NCBI GenBank assembly: GCA_028285625.1
Contig: JANQOX010000019.1
Coordinates: forward strand, 186,001-250,000
DNA: 64,000 bases
DNA from: Myxococcota bacterium
GTDB taxonomy: Bacteria > Myxococcota_A > UBA9160 > UBA6930
Direction of reading: 5' to 3'
This document shows, piece after piece, positions 9,268 to 16,319 of this stretch. The number at the start of each line of letters is the position of its first letter. Positions within the stretch are counted from its first letter, which is position 1. A program made the position numbers and the translations under genes. The notes beneath the pieces were generated by a model. The model was given only the letters and a program-made list of their open reading frames with translations, searched no databases and had not been told where the DNA came from.

Positions 9268-9556
9268 GCCCCCCATCCAACCCGCCCGGCAAACGAGCCG
9301 AACCATCGGTGCCCCCCGAACCGCACAAGCCCCCGGACTGGCCCAGGCGCCTTGCCGCCCTCTTCGCGCCCGCCAACCCCGGAGACCCAAACGCTGCAAG
9401 GACTCGCAACGTTTCGCATCACCCCTCACCGCCTATCCTCGGATTCCCCAGGCCGTGCGAGGACGTGCCCTGGCACGCTCCCACGCCCGCGGCCATTATC
9501 GAAGCCCCTCTTGCAGCGCTGCGGGGTATGATTGGGCCATCTACTACTAGTTAGGC
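9268..9556 (+). other. attI region and first cassette junction
   Basis: This 289-bp gap between intI and the first cassette gene must hold attI. The crossover is G/TTAGGC (9550-9556). Just upstream are CCCC-N14-GGGG around 9506-9525 enclosing the palindrome GCAGCGCTGC, and a TATGAT hexamer at 9527-9532. A weak promoter candidate is CTGGCA-N18-CATTAT (9470-9499), which could act as the cassette promoter Pc. A 96-codon frame (9264-9554) overlaps the intI stop and reads through the junction; it is proline-rich and I do not call it a gene. Confidence 0.7.
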
Positions 9557-9571
9557 GGCGCGGAAGTCATC

Positions 9572-10075
9572 ATGGAAGGCGAGTCGATCCTCACGACCAC
9601 CGCAGAGGTTGGAATCGCCATCGCGGGATTCTCGGGCATCGCAGCCGCGTTGAGTGGGCGCCAGGAGCCTTGGTCCGATAGTGATCGGGTGCGCTTCCAG
9701 ATGCTCCTTCGCACCAGCATGAGTGCCGTCTTCTTCAGCCTCATCCCGCTCGTTCTCGAACTGGCGAAGTTGAGCGGAAGTACCCTGTGGCGAGCGTCGA
9801 GTGCTCTCTGGCTCGTCTACATCACGGTCTCTGTCGCCGCCGTCTCTCCGACCATGGCCCGTTCGGCCCAGACCGACTCGGAGCCGCTGTCTCGGGTTGC
9901 CTTGACGGTCTTTCTCGGCACTCTCGTCGCCCAGATCACCATGCAGGCCGTCAATGCGGCTTGGCTGGCAAGTGCATGGCCCTTCGTTACTACGGTCGTC
10001 CTGAGTCTTCTCCTCGCCACGATGTACTTCATCCGGCTGTTGCGCGGGTTCCTTGGCCCGAGTTCTCATACTTAG
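9572..10075 (+). CDS. Cassette 1: AGFSG-family integral membrane protein
   Basis: A 167-residue protein of unknown function with four to five membrane spans. The N-terminus carries TTAEVGIAIAGFSGIAAAL, the signature shared with the genes at 10225, 14026, 16010 (truncated) and 26765. After it comes an acidic/basic turn with DRVRFQMLL, shared with the 14026 gene as DRVRFRMLF. GGAAG at 9562-9566 precedes the ATG. It is the first cassette after attI, so it is best placed for expression and probably among the most recently inserted. No function can be assigned; no catalytic motif is visible. Confidence 0.85.
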   Translation: MEGESILTTTAEVGIAIAGFSGIAAALSGRQEPWSDSDRVRFQMLLRTSMSAVFFSLIPLVLELAKLSGSTLWRASSALWLVYITVSVAAVSPTMARSAQTDSEPLSRVALTVFLGTLVAQITMQAVNAAWLASAWPFVTTVVLSLLLATMYFIRLLRGFLGPSSHT

Positions 10076-10085
10076 AGCGCGCGCC

Positions 10086-10216
10086 GCCTAACAAGCCGTT
10101 GCAGCTGCCAAGCTTGACGCCGAGGCGAATTGAATCTCCGTGGTACAATGGCGCTCCAAGGCGGTCAGCGGCGCGGTGGCGGTCACCGCTTGCAGCTGAA
10201 CGCCGATCCGTTAGGC
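10086..10216 (+). repeat. attC site 1
   Basis: 131 bp. R'' GCCTAAC (10086-10092) and R' GTTAGGC (10210-10216) are exact complements. Inner arms GTTGCAGCTG and CAGCTGAACGC pair with one extra base, as in functional attC sites. The centre has GTGGTAC. The right 99 bp is nearly identical to the right part of attC 8. Confidence 0.92.
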
Positions 10217-10224
10217 GGACAGGA

Positions 10225-10722
10225 TTGCAGGGCGAACTCTCACTCGAGACAATTGCAGAGATCTCAATCGCTCTTGCTGGATTCTCCGGTCTCATCGCGA
10301 TGGTTCGCAGCGGCCCTGTCCACGATTGGCACCCACGCGTTCGCCTCGCGTTCTGGATCAGTCTCAATTGGAGCATTGCGGCTGTCGTCTTGTGTCTGCT
10401 CCCATCTCTTCTACGGCCGCTCGGCCTGCCTGGCTGGCCGGTCCTGAATGGCGTCGCCAGTGTCGTTCTCGTTGGCGGCATGATGCTCATGTTTCGTTCG
10501 CACGCGCAGCTGAATCGCGACGGTGCTCCGACCCAGAACCCTTGGCACTGGGTGGCCAACATCTCGGTCATTGTCGTTGGCGCTGTTGGTTCAGCCTCCG
10601 GACTCTTAGGCATCGCTGCGGGGTTCGACTGCTATCGCGTGGGAACGATCTCGTGCCTATTGGCCGCATTCCCCGGGTTCTTGGCGAGCTTTCGCGTTCG
10701 AGGTCGCGCGCCCGCCGCCTAA
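10225..10722 (+). CDS. Cassette 2: AGFSG-family integral membrane protein
   Basis: About 165 residues from a TTG start (10225), the first start codon in frame after the cassette boundary; no stronger candidate exists before the conserved motif. It opens LSLETIAEISIALAGFSGLI, clearly the same family as cassette 1, followed by three or four further membrane spans. Function unknown. The TAA stop (10720-10722) lies inside the R'' box of attC 2, so the coding region runs right into the recombination site. Beyond the N-terminal motif it is diverged from the other family members. Confidence 0.78.
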   Translation: MQGELSLETIAEISIALAGFSGLIAMVRSGPVHDWHPRVRLAFWISLNWSIAAVVLCLLPSLLRPLGLPGWPVLNGVASVVLVGGMMLMFRSHAQLNRDGAPTQNPWHWVANISVIVVGAVGSASGLLGIAAGFDCYRVGTISCLLAAFPGFLASFRVRGRAPAA

Positions 10723-10848
10723 CAAGTTGTTGGAGTCGGACGTGTCTTTAGCGAGGCGCTGTCGAGCTGGTAGCCTTCTGGCGTCAACCGTTGTTGACGT
10801 AGCTGGCTCAGTGGCCGGCCACGCCGCTCAACAACCGATCCGTTAGGC
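10717..10848 (+). repeat. attC site 2
   Basis: 132 bp. R'' GCCTAAC and R' GTTAGGC are exact complements. The inner arms differ from the other sites (GTTGTTGGAG versus CTCAACAAC) but still pair with one bulge, showing covariation. The middle resembles the eroded attC 10. Confidence 0.9.
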
Positions 10849-10861
10849 AGCGCGAGGCGGT

Positions 10862-11197
10862 ATGCAATTCCTGCTCATCATCGCTCACGACGACAAGTTT
10901 CGAGCCAGCCAAGACCTCATCTCGAACATCTACCAGTGGATCGACGAGAACTCTGCGGTGCGGGTGCGTGGCGCTCCTCTGAGGCCAAGTGACGAGGCGG
11001 TCACCATCCAGGTCCGAGACGGAGTCCTCTCGAAGAGAAGCGGTCCGTTCAGTGAGTCCCCAGACCAGATGGCGGCGTTCGAACTCATCGAGTGCTCCGA
11101 TGTTGACGAGGCCGTCAACCTCGCCTCATCTCATCCGATGGCAGCAGCGGCCACGATCGAAATCCGCCCCGTCTGGCCCGAGTTGACTGACGCGTGA
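10862..11197 (+). CDS. Cassette 3: YCII/DGPF-like protein
   Basis: A 111-residue protein. MQFLLIIAHDD at the start and FELIECSDVDEAVNLASSHP then IEIRPVW at the end match the ferredoxin-like YCII-related (DGPF) fold. Small proteins of this family often accompany ECF sigma factors; their chemistry is mostly unknown. A GAGGCGG ribosome site lies just before the ATG. The stop is 22 bp before attC 3. The family assignment comes from the N- and C-terminal pattern; the middle is atypical. Confidence 0.75.
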   Translation: MQFLLIIAHDDKFRASQDLISNIYQWIDENSAVRVRGAPLRPSDEAVTIQVRDGVLSKRSGPFSESPDQMAAFELIECSDVDEAVNLASSHPMAAAATIEIRPVWPELTDA

Positions 11198-11219
11198 GCC
11201 GCCGGTGCGCGGGCCCGCT

Positions 11220-11354
11220 GCCTAACAAGCGGTTGCAGCTGACACCCAACAGCTCGTTCCAATCGATCCGTGGTACCGTTCTTGCGGCGAGCGCCGTGCC
11301 CGAGCGTTGGCGGTCAGCGCTGTTGGGCGCAGCTGAACCGCCGATCCGTTAGGC
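11220..11354 (+). repeat. attC site 3
   Basis: 135 bp. R'' GCCTAAC and R' GTTAGGC are exact complements; inner arms GGTTGCAGCTG and GCAGCTGAACCGCC pair. GTGGTAC is present in the loop region. Confidence 0.92.
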
Positions 11355-11360
11355 AGCACG

Positions 11361-11813
11361 GTGGCCGTCAGCACGTCGATCGATGAAGCTCGGTTCGCAG
11401 AGTTGGCTGGCCCCTTGCTCGGCCAAGCGATCGCGGCCGTCTGGCTCGGTGACTACACGGCCCTCTACCTTGAGGTAGGCCCCCTTACTGATACCTACGA
11501 GTCTGGCCGCAGGAAGTCCGACCATACGGCGTACCTTGGTTTCCATTGGGTCCTTGAGTCCGACGCCGAACAACATCTCTCGTCCACAGACGCGGCGTCA
11601 GCTAGACGCATCGCTAGCGAACTCATCGGTCGCCAGGTCTCGTCAGTGGCCGTCTCAGCATCCCACGAACTGGTTCTGGGCGTCGGCCGAGCGCGTTGCC
11701 TCCGTTCCGTTGCCAGCGACTCTGGCGAACCCGAGTGGGCGCTCTGTTTGCCATCGGGCTCGTGCATCGCGATCGAGGCGCGTTCGTTGGTTCTTGAATC
11801 GCGCGCTGCCTAA
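11361..11813 (+). CDS. Cassette 4: hypothetical protein
   Basis: A 150-residue soluble-looking protein from a GTG start six bases after the cassette boundary. No family recognised. It has an N-terminal segment with VSTSIDEARFAELAGPLLG, a middle with GPLTDTYESGRRKSDHTAYL, and a beta-rich C-terminal half ending in an Ala/Arg turn. No signal peptide or membrane span is seen. The TAA stop (11811-11813) lies within R'' of attC 4. Its coding status rests on frame length and position between two attC sites. Confidence 0.75.
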   Translation: MAVSTSIDEARFAELAGPLLGQAIAAVWLGDYTALYLEVGPLTDTYESGRRKSDHTAYLGFHWVLESDAEQHLSSTDAASARRIASELIGRQVSSVAVSASHELVLGVGRARCLRSVASDSGEPEWALCLPSGSCIAIEARSLVLESRAA

Positions 11814-11946
11814 CAAGGCGCTGCAGCTGACGGGCTGCCGCCGAGCCGTCGTGAGGCCGTGGTACCCTCCCAACACCCAGGCGTTCAGGCGATCGGGCAG
11901 CGTGCCCGCCCGCAGCTGAGCGCCGATCCGTTGGGCAGCGCGTCGG
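11808..11946 (+). repeat. attC site 4
   Basis: 139 bp. R'' GCCTAAC and R' GTTGGGC. Inner arms GCGCTGCAGCTGA and GCAGCTGAGCGCC pair. The central GTGGTACCCTCCCAACA is almost the same as in attC 7. The R' change to TTGGGC belongs to the next cassette, whose own R'' is GCCCAAC. Confidence 0.92.
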
Positions 11947-11952
11947 GGCCAA

Positions 11953-12315
11953 ATGGAAACGAGATCGGTTCTCGCAGCCTTGGTTTGCTCGTCCGCGGTA
12001 CCAGCTTGCGTTCCCTTCGTGTCAGGTAGCCACGCCGATCTCGAGACGCGCGCCGCGACCAGCCTTGCCTGCTACTTCGGCGGTGCGATCGCGGGGGCGT
12101 GCTCACTCGCATGGCCTCGCGGCATACCCGCGCTCGTCGCGTTCGAGACCTGGCTACTCGCATTGGCATTCCTCGTCCTCGCGGCACTTCCTCTCGGCAC
12201 CCCGATGTGGGCAGCCGTAGCAGCCGCGGCCAGCGTGTTCGCGGCCCTACGAGTGGCCTACAAGCGCTTCCTCTGGGAGGCTCCCGTCATGCCAGGCTAC
12301 TGGCCGTGGCGCTAG
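11953..12315 (+). CDS. Cassette 5: small membrane protein
   Basis: A 120-residue protein with a hydrophobic N-terminus (signal or TM1), a second span near residues 35-55 and two more near 60-95, ending with a basic, Trp-containing tail (PGYWPWR). No family recognised. The ATG is six bases after the cassette boundary. The stop falls about 30 bp before attC 5. Nothing suggests an enzymatic role. Confidence 0.75.
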   Translation: METRSVLAALVCSSAVPACVPFVSGSHADLETRAATSLACYFGGAIAGACSLAWPRGIPALVAFETWLLALAFLVLAALPLGTPMWAAVAAAASVFAALRVAYKRFLWEAPVMPGYWPWR

Positions 12316-12344
12316 CCGGGCGTCGCCCATGCTCGGGGCGCGCT

Positions 12345-12474
12345 GCCCAACAAGGCGCTGCAGCAGACGGGCGGGGCCGTGCTGCTCCCGGGGCGGTGGT
12401 ACCCTTCTAACACCAAGGCGGTCAAGCGGCCGGGCACAGTGCGCCGCCCGCAACTGAGCGCCGATCCGTTAGGC
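12345..12474 (+). repeat. attC site 5
   Basis: 130 bp. R'' GCCCAAC and R' GTTAGGC. R'' complements the left boundary of its own cassette (GTTGGGC at 11940) rather than the downstream junction, as expected for a genuine excisable cassette. GGTGGTACCC is in the centre; the right arm is GCAACTGAGCGCC. Confidence 0.92.
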
Positions 12475-12487
12475 GGCACGCGAGACT

Positions 12488-13156
12488 ATGCGGCAGGACG
12501 ATCTCATCGAGCAGGTTGATGCCGTGCTTGCGGACTATCGAGAGGTCGCGAGCGGTGCGAAGTACGACGATCTCTCTGATCTAGCGATCTCGAACACGTT
12601 TCGTCTCTTCACACGAGCAAGTGCGGTGGTGGAGCGCATCGCGGGCTCATCCTCACCGTATGCGAAGCAACTCGCCTGGATCCTTGATCAGAACTCGACC
12701 CCCGGAAAGAAGGTCGGCCCTGCAATTGGAGTTCTCGAGTCCCTTCGTGTAGATCTCGAGTCTGGATACCTCCAGAGCGTATCGGAGCTGCTTCATGCGG
12801 AAGTCTTCTCAGATTTTCTTGAGATGGCTCAGCACCTCGTCGACAACGGGTACAAGGACGCAGCCGCAGTCGTAGTGGGAAGCTCGCTCGAAGCCCACCT
12901 TCGGCAGCTTTGCGCGAAGTTCAACGTAGAAACCGAGGTTCAATCCGGCGGCAACCTTCGCCCGAAGAAGGCAGATCAGATGAACTCGGAACTAGCCAAG
13001 GCCAACGCCTACTCGAAGCTGGATCAGAAGAGCGTGACCGCGTGGCTCGATCTTCGGAACAAGGCCGCGCACGGCGAATACAGAAAGTACTCTGAGGACC
13101 AAGTGGGTCTGATGCTCTCTGGTGTACGAGACTTTCTAGTCCGCCATCCTGCGTGA
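12488..13156 (+). CDS. Cassette 6: HEPN-like domain protein
   Basis: A 222-residue, almost all-helical protein. The C-terminal third has VVVGSSLEAHLRQLC and then WLDLRNKAAHGEY, where RNKAAH is an R-x4-H motif typical of HEPN ribonucleases and of the related DUF4145 proteins. HEPN proteins commonly act in phage defence and toxin systems by cleaving RNA, although some members only bind. No antitoxin partner is encoded in this cassette. The N-terminal ~130 residues are helical and unassigned. RNase activity is inference from one motif. Confidence 0.75.
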   Translation: MRQDDLIEQVDAVLADYREVASGAKYDDLSDLAISNTFRLFTRASAVVERIAGSSSPYAKQLAWILDQNSTPGKKVGPAIGVLESLRVDLESGYLQSVSELLHAEVFSDFLEMAQHLVDNGYKDAAAVVVGSSLEAHLRQLCAKFNVETEVQSGGNLRPKKADQMNSELAKANAYSKLDQKSVTAWLDLRNKAAHGEYRKYSEDQVGLMLSGVRDFLVRHPA

Positions 13157-13163
13157 TCGTGCC

Positions 13164-13295
13164 GACTAACAAGGCGCTGCAGCTGACCGGCCATAGGTTG
13201 CTCCAAGCCGCCTCTGGTAGTGTCTGCATTGAAACCGGGGAGCTTCGGGCCGGCACCGACGGCGGGCCGGCAGCTGAGCGCCCGATCCGTTAGGC
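13164..13295 (+). repeat. attC site 6
   Basis: 132 bp. R'' GACTAAC (one mismatch to the partner of R') and R' GTTAGGC. Inner arms GGCGCTGCAGCTGA and GCAGCTGAGCGCCC pair. The central part lacks an exact GTGGTAC (it has CTGGTAG). Confidence 0.88.
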
Positions 13296-13304
13296 GGCAT
13301 CGGT

Positions 13305-13895
13305 ATGAACTCACCGATTGAGCGATCGACGCTGAGCGATGTCGACCTCACGGGGACAAACCGCGGGCAGGTCTACCACTTCGAGTACACGAACATCCAC
13401 AACCATCGGCTCGCGCTGATTCGCCGTGTCGATCGCTGGCACCAAATCGCCTACGCGGCGATCTTCGTCCTGTTCAGTCTCATGTTGGGATCCGAGACTG
13501 TTCGATCGGACGTCCAGCTGCGCCTGGGCGCATCACTACTCGGCTCGCTCTTTCTGGGATTTGTCATGGTCTACAGCAAGCGGCTCGACAATGGGGTTGT
13601 CCGGCTGTACCCACGCCTGGTTACGCTTGAGCTGATTCTCGACTATCACTTCTGGCGCGACTACTTGGGTGCGCTCGGCAATCGCGAGGCGAAAGTCGTC
13701 GAGAAGTGCGAGAGCGAAACAGCGGACAACTCGACGGAGCTGAACGACAAGGTGACCAAGAACTTCAAGCGATTCCCCTTCGTCCACCGCTATCTCGCTC
13801 GGCTATTCGTCGCTGACACCATCGTTCTGTTCGCGATCTGGACCCTCCCCTTCTACCCTGAAGTCCGACTGCTTCTCAGTGCGGCTGCCGCCTAA
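13305..13895 (+). CDS. Cassette 7: membrane protein of unknown function
   Basis: A 196-residue protein: a polar N-terminus of about 45 residues, two adjacent membrane spans (about residues 49-66 and 74-92), a polar cytoplasmic segment of about 70 residues, and a C-terminal span. A DYHFWRDYLGALG segment and a charged KVVEKCESE stretch lie between the spans. No family recognised. The TAA stop (13893-13895) is inside R'' of attC 7. The ATG is nine bases after the cassette boundary. Confidence 0.78.
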   Translation: MNSPIERSTLSDVDLTGTNRGQVYHFEYTNIHNHRLALIRRVDRWHQIAYAAIFVLFSLMLGSETVRSDVQLRLGASLLGSLFLGFVMVYSKRLDNGVVRLYPRLVTLELILDYHFWRDYLGALGNREAKVVEKCESETADNSTELNDKVTKNFKRFPFVHRYLARLFVADTIVLFAIWTLPFYPEVRLLLSAAAA

Positions 13896-14018
13896 CAAGC
13901 CGCTGCAGCTGACGGGCTACAGCCGCGCCGCACAGGGGCCGTGGTACCCTCCCAACAACCAGGCAATCAGGTGGCCGGGCAGTGTGCCCGCCCGCAGCTG
14001 AGCGCCGATCCGTTAGGT
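13890..14018 (+). repeat. attC site 7
   Basis: 129 bp. R'' GCCTAAC and R' GTTAGGT. Inner arms GCTGCAGCTGA and GCAGCTGAGCGCC pair. Centre GCCGTGGTACCCTCCCAACA as in attC 4; the two sites look like recent relatives. Confidence 0.92.
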
Positions 14019-14025
14019 GGCACGG

Positions 14026-14547
14026 GTGGAGCCCTTCGACGCGCTCTCGCTTTGTGGCGAGATTGCTATCGCGATCACGGGATTCTCGGGCGTCGTGCTC
14101 GTCTTTGGTGAGCGAAACGGTTCAGAGTGGTCCGAAGTCGACCGAGTACGCTTCCGCATGCTCTTCACCGGCACGATCACACCACTTGGTCTCATCGCCC
14201 TCGCGTCTGTCCTGACTGCAGCTGAACTGGCCGAACCCCTAACCTGGCGGGTCTGTAGTCTCGTCTACGCGGTTTCGGCCTCAACTACCGTTTTTCTCAA
14301 CCTTCGCGCTGCCGCGCGCGCCGATTCGGGCGACGCCAACCTCCAGGTTCCCCGATTCCAGACCGTATGGCGTGGTGGCACGATCGCTCTCTTCGGTGTG
14401 CTCCTGGTCCTGCTTCTCCAGTTCGCCAATCTGTTCGCACTGCACGCATTCTGGCCCGTCCTCGTTGCGGTGTGGTGGGGCATAGCTCTCAGCATCTTCG
14501 CCTTCGTGGGGCTGCTGTTCCCCGCGCGTGCCGCCGAGGCGAATTGA
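14026..14547 (+). CDS. Cassette 8: AGFSG-family membrane protein, 3' end fused to attC sequence
   Basis: About 173 residues with the family opening CGEIAIAITGFSGVVLVF and DRVRFRMLF, then four further membrane spans. A GTG at 14026 or 14017 starts it. The last codons (AEAN) and the TGA stop are read from attC sequence: from 14532 onward the DNA is nearly identical to the right 99 bp of attC 1. The original end of the gene and the left half of its attC are therefore lost. The protein may still fold, since all predicted spans precede the fusion. Confidence 0.75.
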   Translation: MEPFDALSLCGEIAIAITGFSGVVLVFGERNGSEWSEVDRVRFRMLFTGTITPLGLIALASVLTAAELAEPLTWRVCSLVYAVSASTTVFLNLRAAARADSGDANLQVPRFQTVWRGGTIALFGVLLVLLLQFANLFALHAFWPVLVAVWWGIALSIFAFVGLLFPARAAEAN

Positions 14548-14630
14548 ATCTCCGTGGTACAATGGAGTTCCAAGGCGGTCAGCGGCGCGGTAGCGGTCAC
14601 CGCTTGCAGCTGAACGCCGATCCGTTGGAC
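14532..14630 (+). repeat. attC site 8, left half missing
   Basis: The 99 bp matches 10118-10216 of attC 1 with about five differences and no gaps. R' is GTTGGAC (14624-14630). No R'' or left inner arm is present, so it cannot fold as a complete attC. GTGGTAC and GCAGCTGAACGCC are retained. Confidence 0.88.
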
Positions 14631-14644
14631 GGCGAGGCTTGTGG

Positions 14645-15187
14645 GTGACCCGAGGCGCACTTCTCTCCATCGCCTTGGTCGTAGCGGTGCCGTCCGCAGC
14701 TATTGGCCGGGAGACTGTGCAGTATGCGGGCTCCGCTGACTCGATCCTCTCCGAGATCGGCAACCAGGGCGCCAAGGCCGTAGCTATCGAGCTCTACGAC
14801 TCATCCTCGTGGTCCGCAGTCATGCAGAAGATCGAGGCCGGCGATCCCGACTGGCTTCTAGTTGCTTTGGCCCTCTCGGCAGGTACCGATGGCGCGGTGA
14901 CGATCGACCTCTCTCGATCCATCAGCCAGGCACTCCTCACGAATCCAGAACGTGTTCTGGAACTGTTCGTGACGCTCTCGCCGCCTCGCCTCGACCTTTG
15001 CCAAGGTTGGGCCGAGTTCGCCGGCCACGAGTCCTTTGAGAGTGCCTGGGCAGAAGTCACCGCCAAGATCGAGAGCCTTCAGCGCGTTACGGCACCTGGT
15101 CTGCCAATGGCTCGCGACGCCTGTCTCAAGAAGCTCCGAGACTCCGAATCTGAGCTCAGGCAGATTTACTCTATGAAGCCAGGCTGA
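14645..15187 (+). CDS. Cassette 9: secreted hypothetical protein
   Basis: About 180 residues. The GTG at 14645 has GAGG seven bases upstream; a TTG at 14639 is an alternative. An N-terminal Sec signal (ALLSIALVVAVPSAAIG) precedes a soluble domain with AVAIELYDSSSWSAVMQKIE, two Cys (in LDLCQGWAEF and ARDACLKKL) and a helical C-terminus. No family recognised. It is probably periplasmic. The two cysteines could form a disulfide. Confidence 0.78.
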   Translation: MTRGALLSIALVVAVPSAAIGRETVQYAGSADSILSEIGNQGAKAVAIELYDSSSWSAVMQKIEAGDPDWLLVALALSAGTDGAVTIDLSRSISQALLTNPERVLELFVTLSPPRLDLCQGWAEFAGHESFESAWAEVTAKIESLQRVTAPGLPMARDACLKKLRDSESELRQIYSMKPG

Positions 15188-15204
15188 TGCCTGTGCCGCT
15201 CGCC

Positions 15205-15334
15205 GTCTAACAAGCCGTTGCAGCGGACGTGGCAACGCTTACGGCGTATCGGTCGTGGTAGGCTTGCGGAGCCCCTGGCTTCGGCGGCCGCGGTGCGAGG
15301 TTGCGCCATGCCGCTGAACGCCGGTCCGTTAGGC
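15205..15334 (+). repeat. attC site 9
   Basis: 130 bp. R'' GTCTAAC and R' GTTAGGC. R'' is closer to the complement of its own cassette's left boundary (GTTGGAC) than other sites are. Inner arms GCCGTTGCAGCGGA and GCCGCTGAACGCC pair; both halves carry the altered G(C)GCTG version, another covariation. Confidence 0.9.
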
Positions 15335-15340
15335 AGCGAG

Positions 15341-15892
15341 ATGAGCAGGTTCGAGTTCAACTCGGTTCTCGTTTCAATCATGCTCGCGTTCGCAGCTGCT
15401 GAACTGGTCACGGCGTGGGGCCGGGTGCTTCGAGAGCCGCGGCGGTTCGGGTTCTCTTGGCAGTTCGCGCTGCTCTCCATCTGGCTGCTCCTCGTGCTGG
15501 TGTCTCATTGGTTCGGCCTTTGGTCTTACCGCGAAGTTCCATTCGACGCGATGTTTCACTCCCTCTTCGTGTTGCTTCCGGCCCTGACCCTCGCGCTGCT
15601 TGCCCACGTCCTCACACCTCAACTCGACCTGAAAGGGCCGGGAGCGCTTCAACAACACTACCTCTCCGTCAGCCGGACGGTTCTACTCCTTGCTGGCCTG
15701 GTCCAACTACTCTCGACGCTAACCGACGTCGCACTGCCTGGGGTCCTCGACGATGCGCCACCGGGCTATTTCATCGCTACCGCGCTCTCGTTCTTCGCGA
15801 TCGCCTTCACGTCTCGACTGTTCTTTCACACGGTCGTTCTTGGCGGGAACGCTGCAATCTCGGCAGTCGTCATGGCGGTTGTCCGCACGTAA
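15341..15892 (+). CDS. Cassette 10: FEF/FEY-type integral membrane protein
   Basis: A 183-residue protein with five or six membrane spans. It opens MSRFEFNSVLVSIMLAFAAA and continues ELVTAWGRVLREPRRFG. The gene at 28525 in the accessory region opens similarly (SHFEYVSVAIALIYALVV, then GRLLSGL) and has the same length and span pattern, so the two look like distant relatives. Function unknown. The ATG follows the cassette boundary by six bases, in GCGAGATG. Confidence 0.78.
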   Translation: MSRFEFNSVLVSIMLAFAAAELVTAWGRVLREPRRFGFSWQFALLSIWLLLVLVSHWFGLWSYREVPFDAMFHSLFVLLPALTLALLAHVLTPQLDLKGPGALQQHYLSVSRTVLLLAGLVQLLSTLTDVALPGVLDDAPPGYFIATALSFFAIAFTSRLFFHTVVLGGNAAISAVVMAVVRT

Positions 15893-15987
15893 CTCAACGA
15901 GATCTGGTGCCTTCTGGCCGCAACCTTGGGTGCCTCAGCGGCCGTCGGCGCCCTGTGCCACGCAGCTGAGCGCCCCAATCGTTGGGC
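15892..15987 (+). repeat. attC site 10, shortened
   Basis: About 96 bp. R'' ACTCAAC and R' GTTGGGC. The right arm GCAGCTGAGCGCC is intact but its left partner is missing. The middle (CTGGTGCCTTCTGGC) resembles attC 2, so this looks like a deletion derivative. Confidence 0.7.
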
Positions 15988-16009
15988 AGCCTGTCGGGTC
16001 ATCGTTCCG

Positions 16010-16222
16010 GATCCCGTTGACACGCTAGGGATCCTCGCTGAGGCGTCAGTCGTCGTCGCGGGCTTCTCCGGAGTGGTGGTGGTGCTTGCACGGCGCGCCG
16101 CCGGGGTATGGTCTCTCCCGACGGTGTACCCTCACGAAGCTACGAGCGGGGTCCATCAGCCAGCAGTCGCGTCGGCCGCAGCTGAGCCCCTGGTCCGTCG
16201 GACGGCAGTAGGTACTCGATGA
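16010..16222 (+). pseudogene. Cassette 11: truncated AGFSG-family gene
   Basis: The frame reads DPVDTLGILAEASVVVAGFSGVV, the family N-terminus, then leaves the family after about 35 residues and continues into attC-like DNA until TGA at 16220-16222. No ATG, GTG or TTG lies in frame near the expected start. The remaining membrane spans are gone, so the cassette is a remnant. Confidence 0.7.
16105..16203 (+). repeat. attC site 11, eroded
   Basis: GCAGCTGAGCCCCTGGTCC and R'-like GTCGGAC (16197-16203) correspond to the right end of the family; GGTGTACCCTC is a relic of the central GTGGTACCCTC. R'' is absent. Confidence 0.6.
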
Positions 16223-16254
16223 ACTGGGAAGCAGCGGGCGAGTTCCAGCGGTGG

Positions 16255-16296
16255 CGCCAGGTCGGCGCCCGCAGCTGAACGCCCGATCCGGTAGGC
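16255..16296 (+). repeat. attC site 12, right-end remnant
   Basis: GCGCCCGCAGCTGAACGCCC then GATCC and GGTAGGC (16290-16296), an R' with the first T changed to G. It bounds a stretch of about 90 bp with no gene. Confidence 0.65.
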
Positions 16297-16319
16297 GGCA
16301 CTCGGCCGGAGGCAGGTCG

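Noticed and set aside
9511..9532. TTGCAG and TATGAT near attI as a sigma-70 promoter.
   Set aside because: The spacer is only 10 bp, too short for a normal promoter.
9264..9554. A 96-codon frame overlapping the intI stop (ATGA) and reading through attI.
   Set aside because: It is proline-rich, matches no family I know and ends exactly at the cassette junction, so it would change with each insertion. I treat it as chance.
10029..14775. Several minus-strand frames (for example 10029-10613, 11623-11952 and 14281-14775) that share peptides such as PTDRRSAA.
   Set aside because: The shared peptides arise because the frames read the attC repeats backwards. The true cassette genes lie on the plus strand.
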